Source of the DNA: an uncultured Bacteroidota bacterium
Lineage (GTDB): Bacteria > Bacteroidota > Bacteroidia > Bacteroidales > P3
Direction of reading: 5' to 3'
NCBI GenBank assembly: GCA_902776365.1
Contig: CACYPU010000004.1
Coordinates: forward strand, 1 to 64,000
DNA: 64,000 bases
The position numbers and the translations under genes were made by a program. Position 1 is the stretch's first letter; the number at the start of each line of letters is the position of its first letter. This document shows, one piece after another, positions 40,901-46,689 of this stretch. The notes under the pieces are model-generated. The model was not told the DNA's origin. It searched no databases and worked only from the letters and a program-made list of their open reading frames with translations.

Positions 40901-43723
40901 CATCAGCGACGCAGTACCGTTATCCTCGCTCACCACCATATTGTTCGCTATGACAAAACGGTTCGTCGCCGTGCCCACGGCCATGCTCACACCCATTGCT
41001 CCGGCTCCGTGGCTCGTGTAAATCTTGTTCGACACAATCCTCGAATTGCCATAGCACTCGCTCACCAGCAACACATAGTTCGTATTGCTCAGCACATCGT
41101 ACATCTCGTTCTTCTCCACAACGGCATTCGTCTGGTTCTGCACACTCACTGCATTCTCATACTGATTATAGAACACGCTACCCCTCACCGTATTGTTCTG
41201 CGAACGCGCATCCGATGCCATACCCTTTATCTCCACACCTATCTTGCCGCCCCTGAACGTGCAGCCCTCCACAGTGATATTGTCGGCATAACCACTGCTA
41301 ATCAGCGAATTGATGCGCAATGTCGCCACAGGGTCCACCACCTCGTCCACAAACTCACAACCCTCGAAACGGCAATTCAACGAGCTCATGCCCAACCTCA
41401 CCATACTCGGGTACGAAATACCGGCCACAGCCTCGTGACGCACAAACTTGATATTGCGGAACACCACATTCGTGGCCTGTTCCATATTCACAATCACACT
41501 CTCCCCACTCGCCGGCTCCGGCGCCATTACCATCGACACATTGTTCGTCAGCGGCTTGAACACCACATAATTACTCGTCGATGAACCCGGAATCACCGGT
41601 ATCGTGCACGGCGGATACTCTCCCGGTGCCAGTTTCACCACCAAACTGTCGTCAACGCCGCAACTGCTCAGCGCAAACAGGAACTGGTCCATCGTCGCAA
41701 AATTCGCTCCGTTGCCGCCAATCTGACGCACACCGTGCATCGGACCGTCGCACACTACGAACGGCGAGTAAATCGTATCGTTATACGGCTCGTGGTCGCG
41801 CCAGCGCTGGCCTCCTGACGTCAGCGAGTCCTCCACCCACACTCTCAACGTATGGTAGCCCGCCGCCAGCGGCACATTCGCCGCTATCGTCACCACCTGC
41901 GTCGCACCCCCTGCCAAGTTACCGTTCCAATCATAATAGCCATTCACACTGCCGTCGATACTGTAACTGATGCGGATGGCATTCGCCGTCAACGCACCCC
42001 AGTTCTTCAACCTCACCTGCACTCCGTGGTTGCCCGTCGTCATCGGCACACTCCCACTCGGCGCCACCAAGCCATACTCCGACGACGAAACCACAGTGTC
42101 AAATCCCATATCGTATAGCAACGGCAGATTCTTTCTCGCCGTTAACACAAACGCCGGACGTTTGGCGACGCACATATCAGCCGTCGCCCACTCCGTGTTG
42201 GTATACGGGTCTGCACCCATACTCGCATCGCCTCCCATAAGCCTGTAAATCGACTTCTTGTTCGGATGCGACGGCACAGCACGCACTTTCGTCGGGGTCT
42301 GATAGTTCGACGTACCACGGTAAATCACCTGCACCACCAAATCCTTGCCCGCATAGTAAAACGAATCCTGCAATCCTATCGTGTACGTCTGACCCTGGTT
42401 CATCTCAGGAATCGTCAACGTCGAATCATACACCACATGCATATACGACGTCGTGAAATAGTAATTGCTCATAAGCGACGTATCCACCTCGTAATTCGTA
42501 CCCACATTCTTCATCCTAATCTGCAGGTTCGGTCGCGACACCGTCGCCGTATACCAGTCCGTTGTCAACCGCATCGCCGTAATCGTACCCGGTCCATACC
42601 CGGCCTCGGCCATCATCGCCGAGTCATACACCCACTCGCTGCGACCCACAGCCTGAATGTAGAACGGTACCTCCGTAATACCCTGTCCGGGCGTACCCGT
42701 GAAACCGGGCGTCAGAATACCTGGCTGCTCCACGCCCCTTACACACCTGTACTCCTGCCACGACCCTATCGACGCAGGGAATCTGTTCTCGTTCGCATTG
42801 CTCGTCGCATCCTTTATCACACAATAAAATCTCATCAGCGTGTCATACCCGAAGAATGGAATCTCTCCACGGTAACGGTTCCCGCTCACGTGGCTCAGAT
42901 TCATCTTCACCGGCGCTCCATTGGTACCCACACGGTAAAACAGATACACCGAATCCGGATTGATACCCGCCGACAACACCGTCGACGCATTCAACTCTAT
43001 CCGCGCTCCACGGCTGCTCGGGTGATAGTAACCGTCCGGATACACAGCCATCTTCAGCGTCGGCTTCACCATCATCTCCGAGCTCGACGTCACACGGATA
43101 TTGTCAAAACGCCACTTACCCATGGCCGTCGTACCAGCCTTTTGCCTGATAACAAACTTTATCAGCACCTTCCTCTCCTCAGGCGCCAAGCCCGAATGAA
43201 GCACATTGTTCAGGTCGAAGCGCTCCCGCTTCCACATATCATTGCTCGTCGTCGTCGTATTCCACTCGTCATACGTACGGTTGTTGAACGCCGAAAGCGA
43301 CTGGAAATTCCTGCTGCCGCCCTCCGTCATGTTGTAGTACGACTGACCCATCAGTGTCCACGACCCATCGCCCTGGTTCGCACGTTTCCAATAGAGCTTG
43401 CCCATCAACCTGTCTTCCGGATTTATCGGAATCTGGCAAATATGGTCAAACTCCAACGTGATGTACCTCAACGTCAGGTCATTCGTAAAATCCAACGTAT
43501 CCAGGAAAATCGTCACATCTTCCGTCGACTGCGTCACCTCCAACGAACGGCTACCCGCCGAATGATACGCCGTCGAGTAACTCATACTCGTCGACGGATT
43601 CGTCGTCACTCGCGACACCTCACCACTCTCGAATCCCTGGTACAAAATTTCCTGTACCTGCCCCCGTGCCACAAGCCCGGAAAACACAAAAAAGACTCCT
43701 GTCAGCAAAAATCTCAGTTTCAT
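31943..43723 (-). CDS. Giant T9SS surface protein, 3,926 residues
   Basis: A single uninterrupted 11.8-kb gene. The signal peptide is MKLRFLLTGVFFVFSGLVARG. By approximate residue: 25-215 jelly-roll-like domain (LTLRYITLEFDHICQIP); 345-520 adhesion-like module; 545-655 CARDB-like; 660-1030 parallel beta-helix (VEGCTFRGGKIGVEIKG, VVEKNEMYDVLSN); 1300-1430 lamin-tail-like; 1675-1900 second adhesion-like module; 2010-2420 second beta-helix (NNIVIHNNVFQHFWKVGVN); several CARDB-like repeats; 2970-3085 GEVED domain (WAFIDFNRDGIFSPDEEV); 3205-3390 MAM/jelly-roll-like; two more CARDB repeats; 3845-3926 sorting domain (LEQNYPNPFSGRTTIPFS, ending GQRLMKKMILR). It is a T9SS type-A substrate, probably a surface adhesin or glycan-binding fibre. 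Codon use differs between its two halves. Confidence 0.93.
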   Translation of the reverse strand: MKLRFLLTGVFFVFSGLVARGQVQEILYQGFESGEVSRVTTNPSTSMSYSTAYHSAGSRSLEVTQSTEDVTIFLDTLDFTNDLTLRYITLEFDHICQIPINPEDRLMGKLYWKRANQGDGSWTLMGQSYYNMTEGGSRNFQSLSAFNNRTYDEWNTTTTSNDMWKRERFDLNNVLHSGLAPEERKVLIKFVIRQKAGTTAMGKWRFDNIRVTSSSEMMVKPTLKMAVYPDGYYHPSSRGARIELNASTVLSAGINPDSVYLFYRVGTNGAPVKMNLSHVSGNRYRGEIPFFGYDTLMRFYCVIKDATSNANENRFPASIGSWQEYRCVRGVEQPGILTPGFTGTPGQGITEVPFYIQAVGRSEWVYDSAMMAEAGYGPGTITAMRLTTDWYTATVSRPNLQIRMKNVGTNYEVDTSLMSNYYFTTSYMHVVYDSTLTIPEMNQGQTYTIGLQDSFYYAGKDLVVQVIYRGTSNYQTPTKVRAVPSHPNKKSIYRLMGGDASMGADPYTNTEWATADMCVAKRPAFVLTARKNLPLLYDMGFDTVVSSSEYGLVAPSGSVPMTTGNHGVQVRLKNWGALTANAIRISYSIDGSVNGYYDWNGNLAGGATQVVTIAANVPLAAGYHTLRVWVEDSLTSGGQRWRDHEPYNDTIYSPFVVCDGPMHGVRQIGGNGANFATMDQFLFALSSCGVDDSLVVKLAPGEYPPCTIPVIPGSSTSNYVVFKPLTNNVSMVMAPEPASGESVIVNMEQATNVVFRNIKFVRHEAVAGISYPSMVRLGMSSLNCRFEGCEFVDEVVDPVATLRINSLISSGYADNITVEGCTFRGGKIGVEIKGMASDARSQNNTVRGSVFYNQYENAVSVQNQTNAVVEKNEMYDVLSNTNYVLLVSECYGNSRIVSNKIYTSHGAGAMGVSMAVGTATNRFVIANNMVVSEDNGTASLMRSPLNIIQANYADVVYNSVKMVAPTRSNIAAATFGGGTLTNSRFLNNVVVCLDNLNYALNYIPAGDVTNEVGHNVYYSMGTTMNKKGAGRYFDMTDWMTAEPADSLSVKVNPNFLNGSLVDLRTFNRQVKGIGIPLTTVTTDIFDSVRSDSATCPGAFEFVSLGYDFEPEAMLNPLAVTCYMPAQTELVLRIRNNGTSVYTGSGLTVSYKVNNTAVHTVAVTDTVPADNTAIIHTGAMLSLPPSGTNDVTYTVRVWTNFAADPNATNDTNVFTVVSKYHPAAPSDVNVIIPYATTAAVTPTSGVDTWTVYTHTAAPQRPSTLYWYHDTLDADPFFVGPTLTTDTLRQDTTFYFRQRRAQPIVRITQLEIKRGGTGANATTGETPNAPYWLVSNRKVAIQLTNIGDERACLYDDSIVTVSPTNNLNDKVYHFTDSIFIEPGQSLILQGATGTSVSPVNTIHTGTPLSGLTVSYNSNIAFLYKHKGVIEDAVVLNSVSNHGAPSYVWTGGGVNMTGYNTSAGIVRVNFVGNLNDWRIATNDNPMMLNANDPSWIRYVDNGCEGEFATAQVIMIAPPTVDIDVSAPQLPATSCGLGMENVTVKVRNYGIQPVTGLVMNYTAGGDTVTENVTDTLASNGMMNFTFSTPLNLAFAQDSLVTVRVWADSVASDPVHTNDTSSTSVLSLYTPAAPAALDARTVEYATRDTVTVAPMAGLVPVWYDYNGSVVDTGYTGISEILYMGGTRGMGQMATFAHWGQVGTGTSTNGNTAFPSPYQPGSKYAKQQFIYSPSELHAMGMERGYIDSIAFDLRQFVGNSAPASISFNDYYVSMGLTSDTIFASASDWKTTTQVFHSAPLVIYNTDCNNWVPLHFDTPFFWDGVSSVVVQLVHYINPKVTSGVKSGYTAKANTTLYKSGDSDLSPSTMNYVGSGTKGGNRPNIRFFSTAYGCQSSMTPYTVNLINIPAVDMAIMWPEGMDTIDYNSCDSISFHVDLRNQGALDVDTMKIYYILDNDPVDSVEVTTTMVPGVLNNTLLLKQRMAPGRHMLTAVAAATGDLISSNDTIRRGFVVRFCGGTYTIAPTGADYHSFGEAIDTLNAVGVEGPVMFNVSNAIYNEQVVLNTIPGSSQTNTIGFTGVGDSVILRAATSQANNYVFFLDSASNVTLRNIQIVSRPANNVNFGHALVMQKGANIVIDSCTIRVKGTINNANASCVLLGSNISNLTFTNNVVDSGFFSLRTLGTEGYNNIVIHNNVFQHFWKVGVNLRAVTNVSISKNYIKSGVTVNNLDNRSLKGLYLAQMAGTFLVEKNHIYLNDNKKGGKIGIQLENVNCTSADPGYVVNNMIGCSGTGVADLSGLKPAGIWIDSTSTNLNVYYNSVRLQCGTVAASATFNEGTCSFFTGATVSSIHVMNNIFSNFMKGYAYYVTELNTVSLSNFNAYYTLSERPLFWKQYRASMAELQAANSDDANSVFERPYFIDDSDLHLAMTNFVGLAQYTTDVTDDIDNIIRSQIPAPTIGADEMSSCTHDMSVVEVTKPFVPADTSFSYPNKMPPNIEGDSISIVAHFYNNGLAVEPNVQWYAYLEGYESTTRTPNRSLGTFNPSQMKIDSVMMPTSLGIINRHNVHVVIVYNNSNDDCSPESLDRLAPVFLAPAYNFKATGTSTASTEGCYRENTTLQLTVQNVGFKDIPAGTRLKIGFKPTITQPAGTTIYTMPTIVEDSVTLTSNLLCNQTTLLSLPTPVNLYPTGTFTNLKIQIRGWCHHDLDVSPANDTTNGSVINSYYTPDPPIGYDTTLAYGTWGAVRASQINTRPIRWYRDSTQAPFFTGNNYNLSRVWNNTPQYFHDSTYYLNCLSDHNCASHFSEVTVHVAPRIPNDMAIKQVLAPLGHRVYMENDTVRIIISNFGTASQTNVPITYQLKKGNTIVQTVTEICTATIPAGQDYTYTFDELLNITTPISNQNYSLNIWTDLATDGTRRNDTLRTPHLFHSLAENTYSPQGSSHPTFDVTRVSYNEIDFDLPPLGRGLTDLASYNNPDYPVLHVTRGTVDTLLVQVTPLDASQRTSRCKIWAFIDFNRDGIFSPDEEVVSAASFYDEELFSSQVTISPNASYGYMRMRIAVGNYDEFNTETTSPSTGIPSNKNGHTLDFLLFVDSETADHDIAVTQIDAPRSYLIRDGIEKVVRFRIANKGASPVSMPQFRYNLINEHGAGSTTGTVTYNGTLAPGTSAVVSLPPYAFNYGVTSLTIVYEDPQDTITENNTLLFEYNRFHIITLTLNDDFEGENRWYAPTGYNAYSHNYWERGTPTKAKLNAAYSDSTAWVTDLHSVISTGTRGNVSYLYSPIINIAQIKADTISFFLRRNLTNGSSLHVEFYNTDSKWVKLDWDSAMVWYNNTDDRVFDNTTPGTAYGRYWIPTNGNRISGDFPQYLQFRLVYATPIGSSSASAYGEGCAVDDFCIGRAPINHDAGVVAITQPTAPSYGQTIYPEVVVHNYGTDTINEITIGYTHYGTYMPKLSSATCHIAPGAEDTIALTSPFLVTSDFPDTFYIHTFTKLDGDIFRDNDSLSMSFPLAPLANDISAHSFIYPLNSVIAGDTNVQVTMRIRNFGVNPIYHARASYIVNGMDRVDEDIDFVELMGEPLPSMQYFNYTFHQKIRANMGIMKIVGIIKSDSNDYIYNDTISKRVEGISSVNDIAAGAMIVDSSGFTEVRFQLVIENRGARGANGFEVGFYIDNDTSTIYRDVYSRDLPLPALSTGYHMFDVTLPTRPAGYHNITGFVHMDGDNDPANDTTTATARYFLDIEAVKVIVEETAQPDCRVFLVLRNNGNKSLLPSVPLSVRANVNGNQVVGSVARRIEPGQTIHVEFDSHIPKSFTRSYSGTGRVTLGGDGNGDNNETNLIEVVNHVEGVPTVESPLISLEQNYPNPFSGRTTIPFSLPESANVRFFIVDAMGHIVNSFSRYYDAGEQTISIDMEAYSSGIYYYGIEVEGQRLMKKMILR

Positions 43724-43818
43724 ATTTAAACAATTTTTTTATTTCTTAACTATTATCTACTAATTATCAACTCCTTACAACACCAGCACACCCTCTCTCG
43801 AAGGAGCATAATCAAACG

Positions 43819-43852
43819 CAAATATACAAAGTTTTTTTTATATACACGCAAA
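43819..43852 (-). promoter_or_regulatory. Promoter of the giant cargo gene
   Basis: Minus strand: -33 TTTG (43849-43852) in TTTTGCGTGTA, 22 bp, -7 TATATTTG (43819-43826). The leader is about 90 nt. The 293-bp gap to the RlmB gene also holds an upstream element at 43914-43946 resembling one before the other large cargo gene, and the RlmB terminator. Confidence 0.65.
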
Positions 43853-43913
43853 AATATATAAAAAACTCTTTTCTTCACTCACTACTCCCCCCTACATATA
43901 AGACGCCGAGCTA

Positions 43914-43946
43914 CCATTTTCGGGTCACACTTTTAACATTTTTTTC
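43914..43946. promoter_or_regulatory. Conserved block upstream of giant cargo gene
   Basis: GGGTCACACTTTTAACATTT matches GGGTCATATATTTAACATTT at 49313-49332 (17 of 20 bases), upstream of the 858-residue T9SS cargo gene in the same orientation. It could be a binding site or a second promoter class. Confidence 0.4.
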
Positions 43947-43953
43947 TCCCAAT

Positions 43954-43990
43954 AAAAAAGAAAGCGCTGCAAATCACGACTTTGCAGCGC
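43954..43990 (-). terminator. Terminator after rlmB
   Basis: GCGCTGCAAA (43964-43973) pairs with TTTGCAGCGC (43981-43990) around a 7-base loop; on the minus strand it is followed by TTTCTTTTTT. It is 27 bp past the rlmB stop and ends the hutI-lolD-rlmB run. Confidence 0.85.
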
Positions 43991-44016
43991 CCCCAAAAAT
44001 TCTTAATTTTTAACTC

Positions 44017-44766
44017 TTAACTCTTACTTTTCATCCTCTGCTCCAGCGCCTCATACAGAAAGACGCCAGCAGCCACCGACACATTCAGCGAAGCCACTTC
44101 CCCAACTATAGGTAGTTTAGCTCGCACATCGCTCATTTTCAGTAACTCAGAACTGATTCCCGTCTCCTCATTCCCCATAACCAGGAGCGTCGGCTGGCTA
44201 AAATCAACCTCACGATAATGGACAGCCCCCTTCTCTGTGGCGGCAACGACCTGATAACCATACTGTTTCGCGAGATTCACAACCGTCTTGAGGTTTTGCT
44301 CCCTACAGACGGGAATCCGCAGCAACGCCCCGCTGGAGGTCTTCACCGCATCCTCGTTCATGGCGGCGGAGCCATGGTCGGGGACCACAAGGGCACTGGC
44401 TCCCGTACACTCGGCCGTACGGGCAATGGCGCCCATATTGCGGACATCCGTGATATGGTCGAGCATCACCACCAGCGCCTTCTCAGGCAATTCCTCCACC
44501 AACTCCATGAAGCTGTGATACTTCACCGCCGCGATGGTGGCCACCACACCCTGATGGTTCCCCATGGTCATCTTGTTGAGTTTCTCCACCGGGACGTACT
44601 GGAAGGGCACATCACGTTCCTTCAGCTTGGCTCTCAGTTCGTTGAGCAATGAACTGTTCAGTCCGTTCTGAATCAGGACACGCTCCACCTGCTGGCCGCT
44701 GCCCAGCGCCTCTATCACCGGCCTTAAGCCATAGACAATCTGTTGTTTATTCTGTGTTTTTTCCAT
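44017..44766 (-). CDS. rlmB: TrmH/RlmB-family 2'-O-methyltransferase
   Basis: A 249-residue SPOUT methyltransferase with an N-terminal substrate-binding domain ([20 protein letters not shown]). The catalytic core has [31 protein letters not shown] and the knot motif [23 protein letters not shown]. This matches 23S rRNA Gm2251 methyltransferase RlmB. The start overlaps the end of the LolD-like gene by 20 bp. Confidence 0.9.
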   Translation of the reverse strand: MEKTQNKQQIVYGLRPVIEALGSGQQVERVLIQNGLNSSLLNELRAKLKERDVPFQYVPVEKLNKMTMGNHQGVVATIAAVKYHSFMELVEELPEKALVVMLDHITDVRNMGAIARTAECTGASALVVPDHGSAAMNEDAVKTSSGALLRIPVCREQNLKTVVNLAKQYGYQVVAATEKGAVHYREVDFSQPTLLVMGNEETGISSELLKMSDVRAKLPIVGEVASLNVSVAAGVFLYEALEQRMKSKS

Positions 44767-45400
44767 CGATAATCGTTATTTTACGGTCTGCCATCGCTGC
44801 AAGCTCCTCGTTATGGGTCACGATGACAAATGTCTGCTTGTATTGCTCGCGGAGGGCGAAGAAAAGCTCGTGGAGCTCGCGGGCATGCTGCGAATCCAGG
44901 TTCCCCGACGGCTCGTCGGCAAGGACAGCCATCGGATTGTTCATCAGCGCCCTGGCCACGGCCACACGCTGCTGCTCGCCGCCGCTCATCTGCGAGGGCT
45001 TGTGCTTCGCCCGTGCTTCGACCTTCATAAAACTCAGCAACTCCATCGCCCGCTCCTCAGCCTCCTTCATCGCCACTCCTTTGATCAGGGCAGGAATGCA
45101 AACGTTCTCTACAGCTGTGAACTCAGGCAGCAGATGATGAGCCTGAAAGACAAAGCCGATATGCTCATTCCGGAAACGTGCCAAGTCTTTTTCTTTCAAA
45201 CTATTGACATCGACATCACCATAGCACACCGTGCCACTGTCCGGATGGTCGAGCGTGCCTAGAATCTGCAACAGGGTGGTCTTGCCGGCCCCCGAGGGAC
45301 CCACAATACTCACCACCTCGCCCTGCTCAATGCTGATACTCACATCCTTCAGCACATGCAAGTCGCCATAACTCTTGTTGATATTTGTCGCTTTAATCAT
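44747..45400 (-). CDS. lolD: LolD-like ABC transporter ATPase
   Basis: A 217-residue ABC ATPase of the MacB/LolD group. Walker A is [15 protein letters not shown]-loop [15 protein letters not shown], signature [15 protein letters not shown], Walker [13 protein letters not shown] and H-loop VIVTHNEEL. It starts at ATG 45400, whose bases overlap the HutI stop (ATGA); a longer upstream frame only reads through hutI. LolD drives lipoprotein release to the outer membrane with LolC/E, but no permease gene is adjacent, so the partner is inferred. Confidence 0.85.
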   Translation of the reverse strand: MIKATNINKSYGDLHVLKDVSISIEQGEVVSIVGPSGAGKTTLLQILGTLDHPDSGTVCYGDVDVNSLKEKDLARFRNEHIGFVFQAHHLLPEFTAVENVCIPALIKGVAMKEAEERAMELLSFMKVEARAKHKPSQMSGGEQQRVAVARALMNNPMAVLADEPSGNLDSQHARELHELFFALREQYKQTFVIVTHNEELAAMADRKITIIDGKNTE

Positions 45401-46632
45401 ACTTCTTTGCCGTTGAGGAAGACGCGCTCCACCTTGTTCTCGCCGTAGGCGTAAGGCATATACTCGTAGCTCGCCATCGGCTTGGAAATGTAGAAGTTGG
45501 CCTTCTTGCCGACGGCAATCGAACCCACCTCGTTGCTCACACCCATGGCATAGGCCGTGTTGAGGGTGGTGGCGTTGAAAGCCTCCTCCGGCGTCAGTCG
45601 GTAGCGGATGCAAGCCATCGAAAGGACCAGCTGCATATTGCCCGACGGCGAGGTGCCGGGATTGTAGTCCGAGGCCATGGCCACCGACAAACCCGCTTCT
45701 ATCATCTTGCGGGCTGGCGATAGCGGCAGGTTGAGGAAGAAGGCGCAGCCCGGCAACACCGTCGGCATGGTATCGCTACCCTTCAAGCACTCTATCTCCG
45801 CGTCGCCCATCTGCTCCAAGTGGTCCACGGAGATGGCCCCGTATTTCACGCCCACCTGCACGCCGCCCGAGACAGCCATCTCGTTGGCATGGATCTTCGG
45901 CCGCATGCCGTATTTGATGCCGGCCTCCAGGATACGCTCGGTATCCTCAACGGTGAAGAATCCCTGGTCGCAGAACACATCGATGAAATCGGCCAACCCT
46001 TCGGCCGACACCTTTGGAATCATCTCGTTGATGACCAAGTCAACGTAGTCCTCCTGGTGGCCGCGATATTCCATCGGGATGCCGTGGGCGCCAAGGAAAT
46101 TCGACTTGATGGTCAACGGCGAGGTCTCCCTGAGACGGCGGATGACACGCAGCAGTTTCAGCTCGCTCTCGGTACTCAGGCCATAGCCGCTCTTTATCTC
46201 GACGGCACCTGTTCCCATCCGCATCACCTCCTCGAGGCGCCGCCAAGCCATATCGTAGAGTTCCTCCTCCGAAGCCGCCGCCGTCGCCTTGGCCGAGTTG
46301 AGGATACCCCCTCCCCTCTTCGCTATCTCCTCATAGCTGAGGCCGCGAATCTTGTCGACAAACTCATGTTCTCGCGAGTTGGCATAGACGATGTGTGTGT
46401 GCGAATCGCAGAAACTCGGGAACACCATCCTTCCCGTGGCATCGACCACAAGGTCGGCGTTACCCTCCTTCAATTCCTTCATCTCGCCGAAAGCCCTTAC
46501 CTTGCCGTCCTCGATAACCAGATAGGCATCCTTGACGGTCTCCAGCACAGCCATTTCCCTGCCCTCTTTCCGCTGCTTCGGCGAGGTCTCCACCCCCACC
46601 AACTCTTTGATATTCTTAACCAGTGTTCGCAT
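45397..46632 (-). CDS. hutI: Imidazolonepropionase
   Basis: A 411-residue amidohydrolase that opens the imidazolone ring in histidine degradation. Metal ligands are visible in [30 protein letters not shown] and the Asp in [28 protein letters not shown] and [11 protein letters not shown] are typical of HutI. No other hut gene is in the window. Instead it is coupled by ATGA overlap to lolD. Confidence 0.93.
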   Translation of the reverse strand: MRTLVKNIKELVGVETSPKQRKEGREMAVLETVKDAYLVIEDGKVRAFGEMKELKEGNADLVVDATGRMVFPSFCDSHTHIVYANSREHEFVDKIRGLSYEEIAKRGGGILNSAKATAAASEEELYDMAWRRLEEVMRMGTGAVEIKSGYGLSTESELKLLRVIRRLRETSPLTIKSNFLGAHGIPMEYRGHQEDYVDLVINEMIPKVSAEGLADFIDVFCDQGFFTVEDTERILEAGIKYGMRPKIHANEMAVSGGVQVGVKYGAISVDHLEQMGDAEIECLKGSDTMPTVLPGCAFFLNLPLSPARKMIEAGLSVAMASDYNPGTSPSGNMQLVLSMACIRYRLTPEEAFNATTLNTAYAMGVSNEVGSIAVGKKANFYISKPMASYEYMPYAYGENKVERVFLNGKEV

Positions 46633-46656
46633 ATTTTACAACTATTAATTTGGCTG

Positions 46657-46687
46657 CAAAAATACGACAATTATTTCACATGGCAAA
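46657..46687 (-). promoter_or_regulatory. Promoter of hutI-lolD-rlmB
   Basis: Minus strand: TTTG (46684-46687) in TTTTGCCATGT, 19 bp, TATTTTTG (46657-46664) then CA. The leader is about 20 nt. The -33 region lies next to the stop of the upstream cargo gene. Confidence 0.72.
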
Positions 46688-46689
46688 AC

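Noticed and set aside
36227-41584. Two very long plus-strand open frames (877 and 897 codons) opposite the giant cargo gene
   Set aside because: Their translations are rich in Arg, His and Thr with no domains, no start signals and no matching codon use. They arise from the codon bias of the minus-strand gene, which has a signal peptide, domains and a sorting tail.
44747-45613. Longer start for the LolD-like protein at 45613
   Set aside because: The extra 71 residues read through the end of hutI in another frame and do not resemble any ABC protein. ATG 45400 forms a normal ATGA overlap.
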